Notes: generated from the sequence alone by a model not told the origin. A stretch of DNA of 32,147 nucleotides from Calditrichaceae bacterium (GCA_016928315.1 JAFGKZ010000176.1:1-32147), one strand, 5' to 3'. Counted from the stretch's first letter, positions 1 through 9,068 are shown. A program made the numbers and translations.

Positions 1-1
1 G

Positions 2-901
2 CGTAAAAAATTTCCGGATGCAAAAATTGATTATCTGGTAAAGCAAAAATACCGGATTGTCCTGGATAAAAACCCCTATTTGGACGAACTGGTTACCTTT
101 AAAGAAGGCAAAGGCTGGCGTTACGTTCCCGAACGTATCAAATTGATCATGCGCATCCGGGAACGGAATTATGATCTGATTATCGACCAGATCCGCGGAT
201 TTGGTTCAGCCCAGATGGCCTGGTTCAGCGGGGCGAAATTCCGGCTTGGATTTAAACATAAAAAATATGCTTTTCTCTATAATCTTAAAGCGGAAAGACA
301 GTCGGTTCGTTACCACTCATCCATGAAATTTGACGCCCTGCTGCCATTGGGAATCACCGAAGAACCGCACAAACTCTATTTTAATATCGAACCGGAATCC
401 GAAGAATATATTGATAACTGGTTAAAACAATCTGGCTTTGATGAGGAAAGAATTATTATATTTTCTCCCGGCAGCCCGGTTGCCCGTAAAAAATGGAATC
501 TAAATGCTTATGCCCGTTTGGGCGAAATGATTTTACAGAATCTGAATTGTAAAATTGTTATTTTATGGGCGCCCAATGAAAAAGAAGACGCGGACGCCTT
601 GTTTGAACTAATGAATCAGAAACCATTAATGGCGCCGGCGACTGATCTGAATCAGGCTGCAGCCATGTTAAAACGATCGGCATTGTTGATATGTAATGAT
701 GGCGGGCTTAATCATTTATCTGTAGCAACTGAAACGCCGTCCATAGCAATTTTTGGCAGCATTAAGCCGTATCGCTGGAGCCCGGAAATGTTTGAAGGTC
801 ATTATCATTTTTTTAATGAACAGCATGATTCATTGAAGGATGATTCCTTTGGTATTGATCCGGATAAAGTATATCAGAAAGTGCTGGAAATTTTAGAATA
901 A
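2..901 (+). CDS. Glycosyltransferase family 9 (heptosyltransferase-like), 5'-truncated by window edge
   Basis: GT9 enzymes transfer ADP-heptose or related sugars onto the lipopolysaccharide core at the cytoplasmic face of the inner membrane. The frame is open from base 2, and its first residues (FPDAKIDYLVKQKY) already fit the family's N-terminal Rossmann-like domain. The true start therefore lies upstream of the window; the TTG at 80 is an internal leucine codon, not the start. The C-terminal half carries the hallmarks of the family: FSPGSPVARKKW followed by LICNDGGLNHLSVA and IAIFGS, the nucleotide-sugar binding segment. About 299 residues are visible. The next gene starts 1 nt after the stop, so it is part of the downstream surface-glycan operon. 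The acceptor and sugar cannot be told from sequence. Confidence 0.9.
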   Translation, partial: RKKFPDAKIDYLVKQKYRIVLDKNPYLDELVTFKEGKGWRYVPERIKLIMRIRERNYDLIIDQIRGFGSAQMAWFSGAKFRLGFKHKKYAFLYNLKAERQSVRYHSSMKFDALLPLGITEEPHKLYFNIEPESEEYIDNWLKQSGFDEERIIIFSPGSPVARKKWNLNAYARLGEMILQNLNCKIVILWAPNEKEDADALFELMNQKPLMAPATDLNQAAAMLKRSALLICNDGGLNHLSVATETPSIAIFGSIKPYRWSPEMFEGHYHFFNEQHDSLKDDSFGIDPDKVYQKVLEILE

Positions 902-902
902 T

Positions 903-1949
903 ATGAAATATCTCTTTTATATAGCTAAAGCTTATTCCATACCGATTATTCAGCCGCTTGCTCAATATCTGGATAAGCAGGAGGCAGATTACCGGTTTTA
1001 TGTATCTGAAAAGGTACGTGACCGTAAACCGGAAGACTGGCATAATGAGAAAATATTGACCCGATTAAAAGATGCCAGACAGTTTAAACCGGATTTTGTG
1101 TTGTGTCCTGGAAATTTTGTGGATTTTCGTATCCCGGGTAAAAAAGTGCAGCTCTTTCACGGTCTGGGCGTGGAAAAGGCTGTACATTATAAAATCAGGC
1201 ATTTCTTTGACGTCTATCTTACCTCGGGACCGTATGTTACGGAAAGATTCAGGAAATTACAGGATAGATATGGTAATTTCTTAATTAGAGAAACCGGCTG
1301 GCCGAAGATAGATTATATTCTAAATTATCCTGCGCAAAATATCCGGAAAAAATTAAATCTACCGGAAAATAAAAAGATAGTTTTATATGCGCCGACTTTC
1401 AGCGTACAACATGAATCAGCGAGCTCTTTAACAGATATTATTCCACAGATAATGAAGGATGATGAATTCTGGATTTTTAAATTTCATGAGCTAATGGACA
1501 CTGAAGTGATACAGGCGTATCGGGCACTCGATAAATTAAAAGCTTTGGTTTTGACCGATGCGGAAATAACGCCATACCTGCATGCATCCGATGTGATGAT
1601 TTCAGATACTTCATCTGTGATTTATGAATATATGGTTCTGGATAAACCAATCATTACATTCCGGACACAAGCCCGGCCGGATAAAGGTATTGATATTAAA
1701 GAAGCGGATGAATTGAGACCTGCCCTGGACCGGTGTTTTAATAATCCGGTTGAATTTAAGGTGAACCGGCAGCGCCATCTTGCGGAAATTAATCCCTATC
1801 TGGATGGCAAGATAAGCGGGCGGGTGTTTAGAGAACTCGAACAGATTAGTAATGAAAATATAAAAGCCGAAAAACGAAAGCCCATCAACCTGTTTAGAAA
1901 AATGCAGGTGGTCTATCATAGTATGTTCAGGCCGGGATATTTAAGGTAA
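903..1949 (+). CDS. CDP-glycerol glycerophosphotransferase-like (TagB/TagF family) protein, copy 1
   Basis: This 348-residue protein has the motif order of the CDP-glycerol glycerophosphotransferase fold: an FHGLGVEK loop (family HG motif), a VLYAPTFS strand, a second histidine in FKFHE, and the SDTSSVIYEYMVLDKP donor-binding segment. The family moves polyol-phosphate units from CDP-activated donors onto teichoic-acid-like or capsular polymers at the cytoplasmic membrane face. The N-terminus (YLFYIAKAYSIP) and overall layout match the gene at 3399, so the two look like paralogues. It starts with ATG 1 nt after the GT9 stop, without a clear Shine-Dalgarno, suggesting translational coupling. 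No membrane segment is seen. The actual donor (CDP-glycerol or another CDP-alcohol) is unknown. Confidence 0.82.
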   Translation: MKYLFYIAKAYSIPIIQPLAQYLDKQEADYRFYVSEKVRDRKPEDWHNEKILTRLKDARQFKPDFVLCPGNFVDFRIPGKKVQLFHGLGVEKAVHYKIRHFFDVYLTSGPYVTERFRKLQDRYGNFLIRETGWPKIDYILNYPAQNIRKKLNLPENKKIVLYAPTFSVQHESASSLTDIIPQIMKDDEFWIFKFHELMDTEVIQAYRALDKLKALVLTDAEITPYLHASDVMISDTSSVIYEYMVLDKPIITFRTQARPDKGIDIKEADELRPALDRCFNNPVEFKVNRQRHLAEINPYLDGKISGRVFRELEQISNENIKAEKRKPINLFRKMQVVYHSMFRPGYLR

Positions 1950-1955
1950 AAAATT

Positions 1956-2564
1956 ATGGGTGGTAAAAGGAAATTGGTTGGTGAAACAGCGGATAAAGCC
2001 ATGCGATTGCTTCATAAAGCCGCTGACATTCTTGAAGAGGCCAATATTCCCTATGTATTGGAAGCGGGCACGCTGCTGGGTATTGTTCGGGAAAACCGCC
2101 TGTTGCCCTGGGATACGGACATGGATATTACCATCACCCGCGCATATGAAAAGCAACTGCTGGCAGTCAGATCAAAATTCTGGAAAGCTGGCTACCGGAC
2201 AAGGATACGTAAATTTAAACGCGATGTTGATTTCTTTAAAAAAGGCGCCAACCGTATTCTGCGGATACAAACATGTAAATTTCATTTCCTAAAGGAATTC
2301 AGTTTGCTGGATATTTTTATAAAAGATCCTGTGGGGGATGAATATTTCTGGACTGTTTCAGATAAACGGCCGGTGTTGAAGGCTGTTCCGAGGCGATTTT
2401 ATGACCATCGAACACAGATTGAATTTGACGGATGCAAGTTTTGGGTTCCGGAAGATTATGAGGGCTACCTGGAATGCCATTACGGTGACTGGCGCACGCC
2501 TGTAAAAGAATGGAAGTCCCGTACCAGTGATTTAAGCGTAAAGAAGATATTTGATGACGAATAA
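1956..2564 (+). CDS. LicD family phosphotransferase
   Basis: LicD-type proteins transfer phosphocholine, or another phospho-alcohol, from a CDP-linked donor to cell-surface sugars. The family block is clear at residues 37-58: AGTLLGIVRENRLLPWDTD, with metal-binding acidic residues D53, D55 and D57 of the nucleotidyltransferase fold. The protein has 202 residues and resembles the short bacterial LicD domain. It begins with ATG 6 nt after copy 1 of the glycerophosphotransferase-like gene, inside the same operon. A LicC-like cytidylyltransferase two genes downstream could supply its CDP-activated donor. No choline kinase or choline transporter gene is visible, so the substituent may not be choline. 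Confidence 0.85.
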   Translation: MGGKRKLVGETADKAMRLLHKAADILEEANIPYVLEAGTLLGIVRENRLLPWDTDMDITITRAYEKQLLAVRSKFWKAGYRTRIRKFKRDVDFFKKGANRILRIQTCKFHFLKEFSLLDIFIKDPVGDEYFWTVSDKRPVLKAVPRRFYDHRTQIEFDGCKFWVPEDYEGYLECHYGDWRTPVKEWKSRTSDLSVKKIFDDE

Positions 2565-2588
2565 TTTAGAGGCAAACGAATTATAATT

Positions 2589-3380
2589 ATGATAAATCCA
2601 TTAAAAAAGTTAATAAATCCGATTATTATTAAACTGGGCAGCCGGATAGAAAAAAAACAATTTACAGGAATTCCTATCATTATCGGCGCCTGTCCGCGTT
2701 CCGGTACAACCATATTATTATCGATTCTTGGCGCTCATCCGAATATTTATGCCATCCCGAATCAGACCTATGCCTTTGATCGCTGGGAAAATATTAGCAG
2801 TCATAATGAAGAAAATAAAAAATGGCGCCCAACGCGGCTGGATCGATTGTATTTGCAATTCATAATTCACAGGATTCCTAAAACTGCAAAACGTTGGCTG
2901 GAAAAAACGCCGAAGCATGTCCGGTCATTTGAGAAAATTCTGGATTATTTTCAGGATCGTGTAAAATTGATTAATATTCTCCGGGACGGCAGGGCAGTGG
3001 TTGTATCGAAACATCCAAAGCATAAGCCGGATCAATACTGGATTTCGGTCGAGCGCTGGATTGAGGATGTAAATATAGGTTTGAAGCTGGATAATCATCC
3101 CAGTGTGTTAAATATTAAATATGAAGATCTGATCAATGAATTTGAGAAAACAATGGTCAGAATATATGAGTTCATCGGTGAGGAAAAACCTGAAAATCTA
3201 AATGAGTGGATAAATAATACCAACATCAAAAAAAGTATGCACTGGGCCGCTCCTGTTCAAAATATATATGCACATGCCATGGATCGCTGGCGAAAACCTG
3301 AACACGCTGAACGAGTGAAAGAATTTATGAACAATCCGGAAGCGGTGAATTTGCTGAAAAAATTAGGCTATACTGATTAG
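2589..3380 (+). CDS. PAPS-dependent sulfotransferase family protein
   Basis: Sulfotransferases of this fold move sulfate from PAPS to hydroxyl or amino groups of glycans or small molecules. The 5'-phosphosulfate loop is visible at residues 35-41 (CPRSGTT), and the 3'-phosphate loop follows at RDGRAVVVS (132-140). A WLEKTPKH block lies between them and agrees with carbohydrate-type bacterial sulfotransferases. Length is 263 residues, with no signal peptide, so it should act in the cytoplasm. It sits between a LicD gene and a second glycerophosphotransferase-like gene, which suggests that it decorates the same surface polymer. The acceptor is unknown. Confidence 0.85.
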   Translation: MINPLKKLINPIIIKLGSRIEKKQFTGIPIIIGACPRSGTTILLSILGAHPNIYAIPNQTYAFDRWENISSHNEENKKWRPTRLDRLYLQFIIHRIPKTAKRWLEKTPKHVRSFEKILDYFQDRVKLINILRDGRAVVVSKHPKHKPDQYWISVERWIEDVNIGLKLDNHPSVLNIKYEDLINEFEKTMVRIYEFIGEEKPENLNEWINNTNIKKSMHWAAPVQNIYAHAMDRWRKPEHAERVKEFMNNPEAVNLLKKLGYTD

Positions 3381-3398
3381 GGGATTCAATTAAAAAAT

Positions 3399-4496
3399 AT
3401 GAGCAAAAAGAAAATTCTGTTTTACCTGGCGCAGGAATATTACTGGCCGAGCATGGAACCGATTTATCAGGCATTCAAAAAAGATAAAAATTATGATCTC
3501 TCCATTTATTTGGATAAAAACAGTAAACGTTATTTTTACATTTTTCTGATTTCTCAGCAGAAAAAACTAGAAAGAAAGTACCGGGATTTAGGCTACAAGA
3601 TTACCAGTGAATCCAAGGGATTCGATGCTGTATTCTGCGGGGCGCCCATCAAAAAACCTGAACGGTTTGGCGAAGCATTATTATGCAATGTGGATCATGG
3701 CCCCGGTATTAAGACGCTGCGTTACCGTCATTTTTTAAAACAGTCTAATACCAAATATCTCTGCTTTATCGAGGGTCAGTATAGGGCAGATAAATTTAAA
3801 AAATATGATCTGGATAAAATCGAAGATATCGTGGATGTCGGTCTGCCAAAACTGGATCGTTTTTTTAATGGTTATTTTAATGCGGGTGAAATTTTTCGCA
3901 GTCTGAATCTTGATCCGGATCGCCAAACCGTATTGTATGCTCCATCCTATAAACCGACATCTATTTTTGATATCGGCAGGCAAATTGTAGCATTGGGCGA
4001 TAAATACAATATTATTGTTAAACTGCATCCCTATAGCTGGTCTGGGAAATATGCATCGCACGCGCAGCATCGTTTGTTTGAAGAACTGCAAAAAAAGTAT
4101 TCGCATTTTTTGCTGGTTCGGCCGGAAAAGCATGATATCATGCCCTTCATGTTTATTGCGGATACCATGATCAGTGACGGATCCAGTGTGATTAATGAAT
4201 TTTTAGCGCTTGGGCGCTGCGGTATCATTTACGATATGGATGAAAGTAAATTAAAACACGGCGACGGTCAGCAGGTACTGGAAGACAGCGGCGCTTCCTG
4301 GCTTAAAGATTCTTTCATCCACATCCAGGATCCGGAACAGATATCAGATGCGATTGAACAGGCGCTGAATCCCTCAATCGAAAGACTTAAAAAAATCAAG
4401 GAAGATAAAGAGTATATATTTTCTTACACCGATGGAAAATCTGCAGAACGTGTTAAAAATAAAGTGGATGAAGTGTTATCCCAAAGAGGAGAATAA
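3399..4496 (+). CDS. CDP-glycerol glycerophosphotransferase-like (TagB/TagF family) protein, copy 2
   Basis: This 365-residue relative of the gene at 903 starts with ILFYLAQEYYWPSMEP and contains the family motifs in order: VDHGPGIKT, VLYAPSYKPT, a KLHP histidine site and SDGSSVINEFLALG. The family transfers polyol-phosphate from CDP-linked donors to a growing surface polymer or its linkage unit. The VKLHP site is closer to the canonical TagF motif than the KFHE of copy 1. The ATG lies 18 nt after the sulfotransferase stop. The LicC-like gene follows after 5 nt, and its Shine-Dalgarno lies inside this coding sequence. Two divergent copies in one operon suggest successive steps, such as priming and extension or two different substituents. 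Confidence 0.82.
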   Translation: MSKKKILFYLAQEYYWPSMEPIYQAFKKDKNYDLSIYLDKNSKRYFYIFLISQQKKLERKYRDLGYKITSESKGFDAVFCGAPIKKPERFGEALLCNVDHGPGIKTLRYRHFLKQSNTKYLCFIEGQYRADKFKKYDLDKIEDIVDVGLPKLDRFFNGYFNAGEIFRSLNLDPDRQTVLYAPSYKPTSIFDIGRQIVALGDKYNIIVKLHPYSWSGKYASHAQHRLFEELQKKYSHFLLVRPEKHDIMPFMFIADTMISDGSSVINEFLALGRCGIIYDMDESKLKHGDGQQVLEDSGASWLKDSFIHIQDPEQISDAIEQALNPSIERLKKIKEDKEYIFSYTDGKSAERVKNKVDEVLSQRGE

Positions 4497-4501
4497 TAGA
4501 T

Positions 4502-5260
4502 TTGAAAGAGCAGAAAACGGCAATTATTCTGGCGGCAGGCCGGGGCAGCCGGCTGAAAGAACTGAGTCTGGAAAATCCCAAACCAATGACGGTTGTGCAC
4601 GACGATACGATAATAGAAAATCTGGTTCGAGCGTTGATTACATCAGGTATTAAAAAAATTGTTGTTGTGATTGGTTATATGGCTGATAAACTTCAGGATC
4701 ATCTTGAACAAAAATTTAATAGCAAGGCTGATTTTGTATTTGTTAATAATGAAATATTTGACAGTACCAATAATATTTACTCACTTTGGCTGGCCAGGGA
4801 ATATATGGCCAATGGATTTTATTTGTTCGAGGCTGATGTCTATTGTGATAATTCGATAATTAAGCAGTTGATTGATTGTGGTGATTCTGATATAATGTTG
4901 GTCGATAAATATCAAAGTCAAATGGATGGAACGGTTGTTTCGCTGGATAAAAGCGGCCAGGTTCTGAAAATGTTTCTGAAAAAAAATCAGGTTGATCAGT
5001 TTAATTATGGGGATAAATTTAAAACGATAAATTTTTACCGGATCAGTCCCGAATTTTCAATAAATTATTTTCTTCCAAAACTGGATGAACATATTCAGGG
5101 TAAAGACGTCGGTTCCTATTACGAACAAATCATCAAAGAGGCGGTTGATGAAGGTTATGCGTTTAAGGGCCTTGTGCCATCTACCGGGAAATGGTGGGAA
5201 ATAGATACCAAAGAGGATCTCGTACATACCCGGAAGATCTTTTATAATATTGAACAATAA
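4502..5260 (+). CDS. LicC-like nucleotidyltransferase (probable CTP:phospho-alcohol cytidylyltransferase)
   Basis: The protein has the N-terminal signature LAAGRGSRL (residues 10-18) and the KP pair at 27-28 of the sugar-nucleotidyltransferase fold. The segment NNEIFDSTNNIYSLWLAREY (82-101) is typical of LicC-type phosphocholine cytidylyltransferases and their relatives. LFEADV (108-113) provides a metal-binding aspartate. It would make a CDP-activated head group from CTP and a phospho-alcohol. The start is TTG, chosen because GAGGAG lies 10 nt upstream (4486-4491) and the product begins right at the fold's first strand. It is the last gene of the tight glycan operon. A hexose-1-phosphate substrate cannot be ruled out from sequence. 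Confidence 0.82.
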   Translation: MKEQKTAIILAAGRGSRLKELSLENPKPMTVVHDDTIIENLVRALITSGIKKIVVVIGYMADKLQDHLEQKFNSKADFVFVNNEIFDSTNNIYSLWLAREYMANGFYLFEADVYCDNSIIKQLIDCGDSDIMLVDKYQSQMDGTVVSLDKSGQVLKMFLKKNQVDQFNYGDKFKTINFYRISPEFSINYFLPKLDEHIQGKDVGSYYEQIIKEAVDEGYAFKGLVPSTGKWWEIDTKEDLVHTRKIFYNIEQ

Positions 5261-5318
5261 AATCAACGCATATCACTAGCTTGAGATAGCCATTGATAAG
5301 CGCTGTAAAAAGTTGGTT

Positions 5319-5331
5319 ATTCACCGTGAAT
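5319..5331. promoter_or_regulatory. Short perfect inverted repeat upstream of the ABC exporter gene
   Basis: ATTCAC-C-GTGAAT is a 13-nt perfect dyad in the 117-nt gap between the glycan operon and the ABC exporter gene. It could be an operator half-site pair or a small hairpin. The gap is AT-rich and could hold a promoter, but no convincing -35/-10 pair was found. Chance occurrence is possible at this length. Confidence 0.25.
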
Positions 5332-5377
5332 GCTTTAATTTGAATATATATCATATGAGTAGATTGAAATAAAAAGA

Positions 5378-7276
5378 ATGCAGTTATATTTCAAAGTCAT
5401 AAAATTTATTGCACCCTATTGGAAATCCATTGCAACCTCACTATTGCTTACATTATTCTATGTGCTCTTTAACAACCTTTCATTATGGATTTCAGTTGAT
5501 TTTGTAAGAGAATTATTCTCTTCTGACTATGTTTCACAGCCCATTGCGGATAGCACTGCGAGTCAGCCTGCTGAAGTATCTAAAAAGGAAAAACTAGATA
5601 AGATTTTTGATTCGACTAAAGAATTTGATCTTTATAATAAAATAAACTTCCAGATAAAGCGTATTCTAATCCGGGATACACAAGTCGATACACTGAAAAT
5701 ATTATGTCTCGTTATTTTTCTTTCTTTTCTGCTCAAAAACATAATTGACTATTTACGTTCGGTGTTGCTGAATTTTGTTGAAGTCCGGGTGATAATGAAT
5801 ATGCGTAACCGATTGCATGAACAGATTATGCATTTGCCTATACCATTATTTGATCAAAGACATACCGGAGAATTTACCTCAATTGTTTTTAATGATGTGG
5901 CAGCCATAAGGAATGTTTTGCATAGCAATTTTGGCCCTATGATTCTTTCACCTATTCAGATAATATCTAATGTGGTGATTTTATTTTTAATTGACGTCCA
6001 ACTATCCTTAATTACACTCCTTGTTTTGCCATTAAGCGCCACCGCTATCATAAAAATTGGTCAGGGTATGCGGCGGCGAAGTCGTCGGGTATTTAAAAAA
6101 ATTGCTGAAGTTATGGAAAGGTTTCAGGAAGCGGTATCAGCCATCCGTATTGTTAAGGCCTTTTCCAATGAAGACAGGGAAATTGATAAATTTCATCAGG
6201 CAACATACAAGCATTATAAAAATCTTTTTCGGGCAAACCAGCTTAAACTTGCAACTTCACCCATTAATGAAGTGCTGTTAGTTCTGATACTCGTTTTCCT
6301 GCTTTGGTACGGAGGTAATATGGTTTTCAGCCACAGTGGATTAAACGCTGAAGATTTTGTCCGATTTCTGCTCTTTTTATTCACCATGTTCCAGCCGATA
6401 AAAACCTTTTCCGGGATTAATAATACTATTCAGACAGGTATGGCGGCTGCGGAAAGAGTAATATCGATTATTGAAACAGAACCGGAAAAATATGATACAC
6501 CTGATGCAGTTGATATTAAAAATTTTAATGATACCATTGAATTTCAGAATGTTACCTTTAGCTATAATGATGAAGCACAGCACGTTTTGAAAAACATCAA
6601 TCTCACTATTAATCGGGGCGAAATGGTTGCTTTTGTTGGGCATAGTGGTTCAGGTAAGACCACTCTTGTTAATCTGGTGCCGAGATTTTATGAGATTAAT
6701 AAAGGCTCAATTAAAATTGATGGCATTGATATTCGCAGTTTAAAATTAAAATCTCTACGGCGATTGATGGGTATTGTAACCCAGGAGAGCGTTTTATTTA
6801 ATGATACTATCAGGATGAATATTGCTTATGGTTTGAATAATGTAACCGATGATGCCATTATAGAAGCATCGCGTTCGGCAAATGCCTGGGAGTTCATTGA
6901 AAAGATGGAAAATGGTTTGGATACGCATATTGGTGAGCGAGGCGTACGATTATCGGGCGGGCAGAAACAGCGATTATCAATAGCCAGAGCCATTTTAAAG
7001 AATCCGCCCATTTTAATACTGGATGAAGCCACATCATCACTGGATACGGAATCTGAACGACTTGTCCAGGAAGCCATCGACAAACTCCTACAAAGCCGAA
7101 CCGTACTTGTTATTGCGCATAGACTGTCAACGATTAGGAATGCAACCAAAATTGTTGTGCTAAACGATAGACAAATAGAAGCAATGGGTACACACGAGGA
7201 ATTGTATAAGAAAAGCCGGGTATATAAAAATCTGTATGATAATCAATTATTAACAGGTCATGAGCAGAGGGATTGA
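5378..7276 (+). CDS. MsbA-like ABC exporter (fused permease and ATPase)
   Basis: A 632-residue half-transporter of the type I exporter class, expected to flip lipids or lipid-linked glycans across the inner membrane as a homodimer. The transmembrane domain covers roughly residues 10-345. The ATPase domain has Walker A GHSGSGKTT (421-429), Q-loop Q469, signature LSGGQ (525-529), Walker B ILILDE (545-550) and switch H581. An unusually long hydrophilic stretch (about residues 45-105, rich in S, K and D) separates the first and second membrane segments; MsbA-type proteins of many Bacteroidota relatives also show extra sequence here. It follows the surface-glycan operon after a 117-nt gap, so export of a glycolipid or lipid A-like substrate is a reasonable inference. 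Drug export is the alternative. Confidence 0.92.
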   Translation: MQLYFKVIKFIAPYWKSIATSLLLTLFYVLFNNLSLWISVDFVRELFSSDYVSQPIADSTASQPAEVSKKEKLDKIFDSTKEFDLYNKINFQIKRILIRDTQVDTLKILCLVIFLSFLLKNIIDYLRSVLLNFVEVRVIMNMRNRLHEQIMHLPIPLFDQRHTGEFTSIVFNDVAAIRNVLHSNFGPMILSPIQIISNVVILFLIDVQLSLITLLVLPLSATAIIKIGQGMRRRSRRVFKKIAEVMERFQEAVSAIRIVKAFSNEDREIDKFHQATYKHYKNLFRANQLKLATSPINEVLLVLILVFLLWYGGNMVFSHSGLNAEDFVRFLLFLFTMFQPIKTFSGINNTIQTGMAAAERVISIIETEPEKYDTPDAVDIKNFNDTIEFQNVTFSYNDEAQHVLKNINLTINRGEMVAFVGHSGSGKTTLVNLVPRFYEINKGSIKIDGIDIRSLKLKSLRRLMGIVTQESVLFNDTIRMNIAYGLNNVTDDAIIEASRSANAWEFIEKMENGLDTHIGERGVRLSGGQKQRLSIARAILKNPPILILDEATSSLDTESERLVQEAIDKLLQSRTVLVIAHRLSTIRNATKIVVLNDRQIEAMGTHEELYKKSRVYKNLYDNQLLTGHEQRD

Positions 7277-7344
7277 ACTATTAGTGATGTTTGATGTTAA
7301 TAAAGAAAATGCCGGAATCTTACAATTTTAAGGACAATGCCAGA

Positions 7345-8265
7345 ATGAATAAATTAACATCCAGACTGGTGTGTGTAATTTTATTAAGCTTACCGTTTCT
7401 ATTTTTAAATTATATGAATCCTGATGCTATTCAAGCCAAATCCAAAGAAATTGTGTCAGCGGAAGAAGACTCAACAGCAGGAAATACTCGTAACAATTCA
7501 TTAAGCATAAATACAGGCAGCGCGCCAATTATTTACACAAATAAGGCATTCAAATTAGGGGAACGACTCATCTTTAAAGTCAGATATGGTTTTATCAAGG
7601 CTGGATATGCTGAAATGAAGGTGCTTTCCGTCGGAGAAAATAACAATCAGAAGTACTATCATATTCAGACCACAGCCCGCAGCGCTTCAGGATTTGACTG
7701 GGTGTATAAAGTGCGGGATGAGGTGAATGTATTTTTGGATTATGATCGATTGTATCCGCTTCGCTTTGAAAAAAAATTGCGTGAAGGCAGTTATAAGGCC
7801 GATTTGTTTGTGGATTATAATCATGCTGATTCTATAGCTAATATCGAATTTATCCGCTATAGAGATAATATGAAAATACGAAAACGCAAAAATGAGATCA
7901 TAAAAATTCCTCCGTATGTCAATGATATTCTGTCCGCTTTTTATCTGATCCGTAATCAGGATCTGCAGGTAGGACAACCCATCTATCTAACCACGAATGA
8001 AAAAGACAAAATTTATGATTTAGAGATTCAGGTCTACATAAAGGAAATACTGGAAGTTGAAGCGGGAAAATTTAAAACCATTAAAATTGAGCCCCTGTTA
8101 CAGGACGAGGGTATTTTTAAAAGTAAAGGACGTCTTACGGTTTGGCTGAGCGACGATCAATATAAAATCCCCGTAAAAATGACTACAGAAATTCTGGTTG
8201 GAAATATCACAACTGAGCTTACTGAAATCATTGGTATCAGCGATCTGCCTTCAAAGATAAAGTAA
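7345..8265 (+). CDS. DUF3108 domain-containing envelope protein
   Basis: The mature region begins near FKLGERLIFKVRYGFIKAGYA and continues with the DUF3108 pattern, including YVNDILSAFYLIRNQDLQVG and a C-terminal LTVWLSDD strand. Such proteins are periplasmic or outer-membrane-associated beta-rich proteins of uncertain function. The frame extends upstream to a TTG at 7291, but the ATG at 7345 is preferred. It has AAGGA at 7330-7334 with 10-nt spacing, and it places a signal peptide (MNKLTSRLVCVILLSLPFLF) directly at the N-terminus. From this start the protein has 306 residues. It lies just downstream of the MsbA-like exporter and is probably cotranscribed, which hints at an envelope lipid or glycan role. 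Confidence 0.85.
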   Translation: MNKLTSRLVCVILLSLPFLFLNYMNPDAIQAKSKEIVSAEEDSTAGNTRNNSLSINTGSAPIIYTNKAFKLGERLIFKVRYGFIKAGYAEMKVLSVGENNNQKYYHIQTTARSASGFDWVYKVRDEVNVFLDYDRLYPLRFEKKLREGSYKADLFVDYNHADSIANIEFIRYRDNMKIRKRKNEIIKIPPYVNDILSAFYLIRNQDLQVGQPIYLTTNEKDKIYDLEIQVYIKEILEVEAGKFKTIKIEPLLQDEGIFKSKGRLTVWLSDDQYKIPVKMTTEILVGNITTELTEIIGISDLPSKIK

Positions 8266-8435
8266 ACTTATATGCTTTGAATCCTTCCTAGTCATCTTCA
8301 CAATTTTAAGATAACGTGGAAGTTTTAATCTTTTTAATTTGCATACATTTAATCCAGTTATTTGGAATAAAAATCTTCTTTTTTTGTTACAAGATTCATG
8401 TCAAATGAATAGTAAATAGAAAAAGGAGAATTACA

Positions 8436-9059
8436 ATGACACACGAACTTTCAGCTTTGCCCTATGCTTATGATGCTTTAGAACCATATATCGACGCCCG
8501 TACCATGGAAATTCATCATGGTAAACATCATGCGGCTTATGTAAATAATTTGAATGCCGCTCTGGAAAAACATCCCGAGCTGGAATCAAAATCTCTGGAT
8601 GATTTAATCAAAAATCTGCACAATGTGCCGGAAGATATCAGAACAGCCGTGCGTAATAACGGCGGGGGGCACTGGAACCATACATTCTTTTGGAATGTCA
8701 TGGGCAAAAGCAGTGATAAACGGCCAAAAGGCGATCTGGCTGAGGCAATCAATAAGAATTTCGGTTCGTTTGAGCAGTTTCAGGAAAAATTTAGTAATGC
8801 CGGCGCAACCCGTTTTGGTTCCGGATGGGCCTGGCTTGTTGTAAATGGGCAAACCGGATTATCTGTTGTTTCTACCCCAAACCAGGATAATCCACTAATG
8901 GATGTCTCTGAAGTCAATGGCACGCCCATCCTTGGTGTTGATGTTTGGGAACATGCTTATTATTTAAAATACCAGAATCGACGTCCGGATTATTTAAATG
9001 CATTTTTCAATGTGATTAATTGGGATGCGGTTTCGGAAAATTATGCCGGCGCATTATAA
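8436..9059 (+). CDS. sodA: Superoxide dismutase (Mn/Fe family)
   Basis: Converts superoxide to oxygen and hydrogen peroxide in the cytoplasm. The 207-residue protein has the full family layout. The four metal ligands are visible as H27 (EIHHGKHH), H82 (GGGHWNH), D169 and H173 (DVWEHAYY). The GGGHWNH block resembles Mn-type enzymes more than Fe-type ones, but metal choice cannot be settled from sequence. No signal peptide is present. AAGGAG lies a few nt upstream of the ATG, a strong ribosome binding site. The gene appears to be its own transcription unit: a 170-nt AT-rich gap precedes it and a hairpin follows it. Confidence 0.97.
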   Translation: MTHELSALPYAYDALEPYIDARTMEIHHGKHHAAYVNNLNAALEKHPELESKSLDDLIKNLHNVPEDIRTAVRNNGGGHWNHTFFWNVMGKSSDKRPKGDLAEAINKNFGSFEQFQEKFSNAGATRFGSGWAWLVVNGQTGLSVVSTPNQDNPLMDVSEVNGTPILGVDVWEHAYYLKYQNRRPDYLNAFFNVINWDAVSENYAGAL

Positions 9060-9068
9060 TTTATAATT

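Noticed and set aside
80-82. TTG as the start of the first gene
   Set aside because: The frame is open upstream to the window edge and the residues before it fit the GT9 family, so the gene is truncated rather than starting here.
8266-8435. Promoter or redox-responsive operator upstream of the superoxide dismutase gene
   Set aside because: Only TTGTTA without a -10 element at suitable spacing and no clear dyad was found; the region is simply AT-rich.
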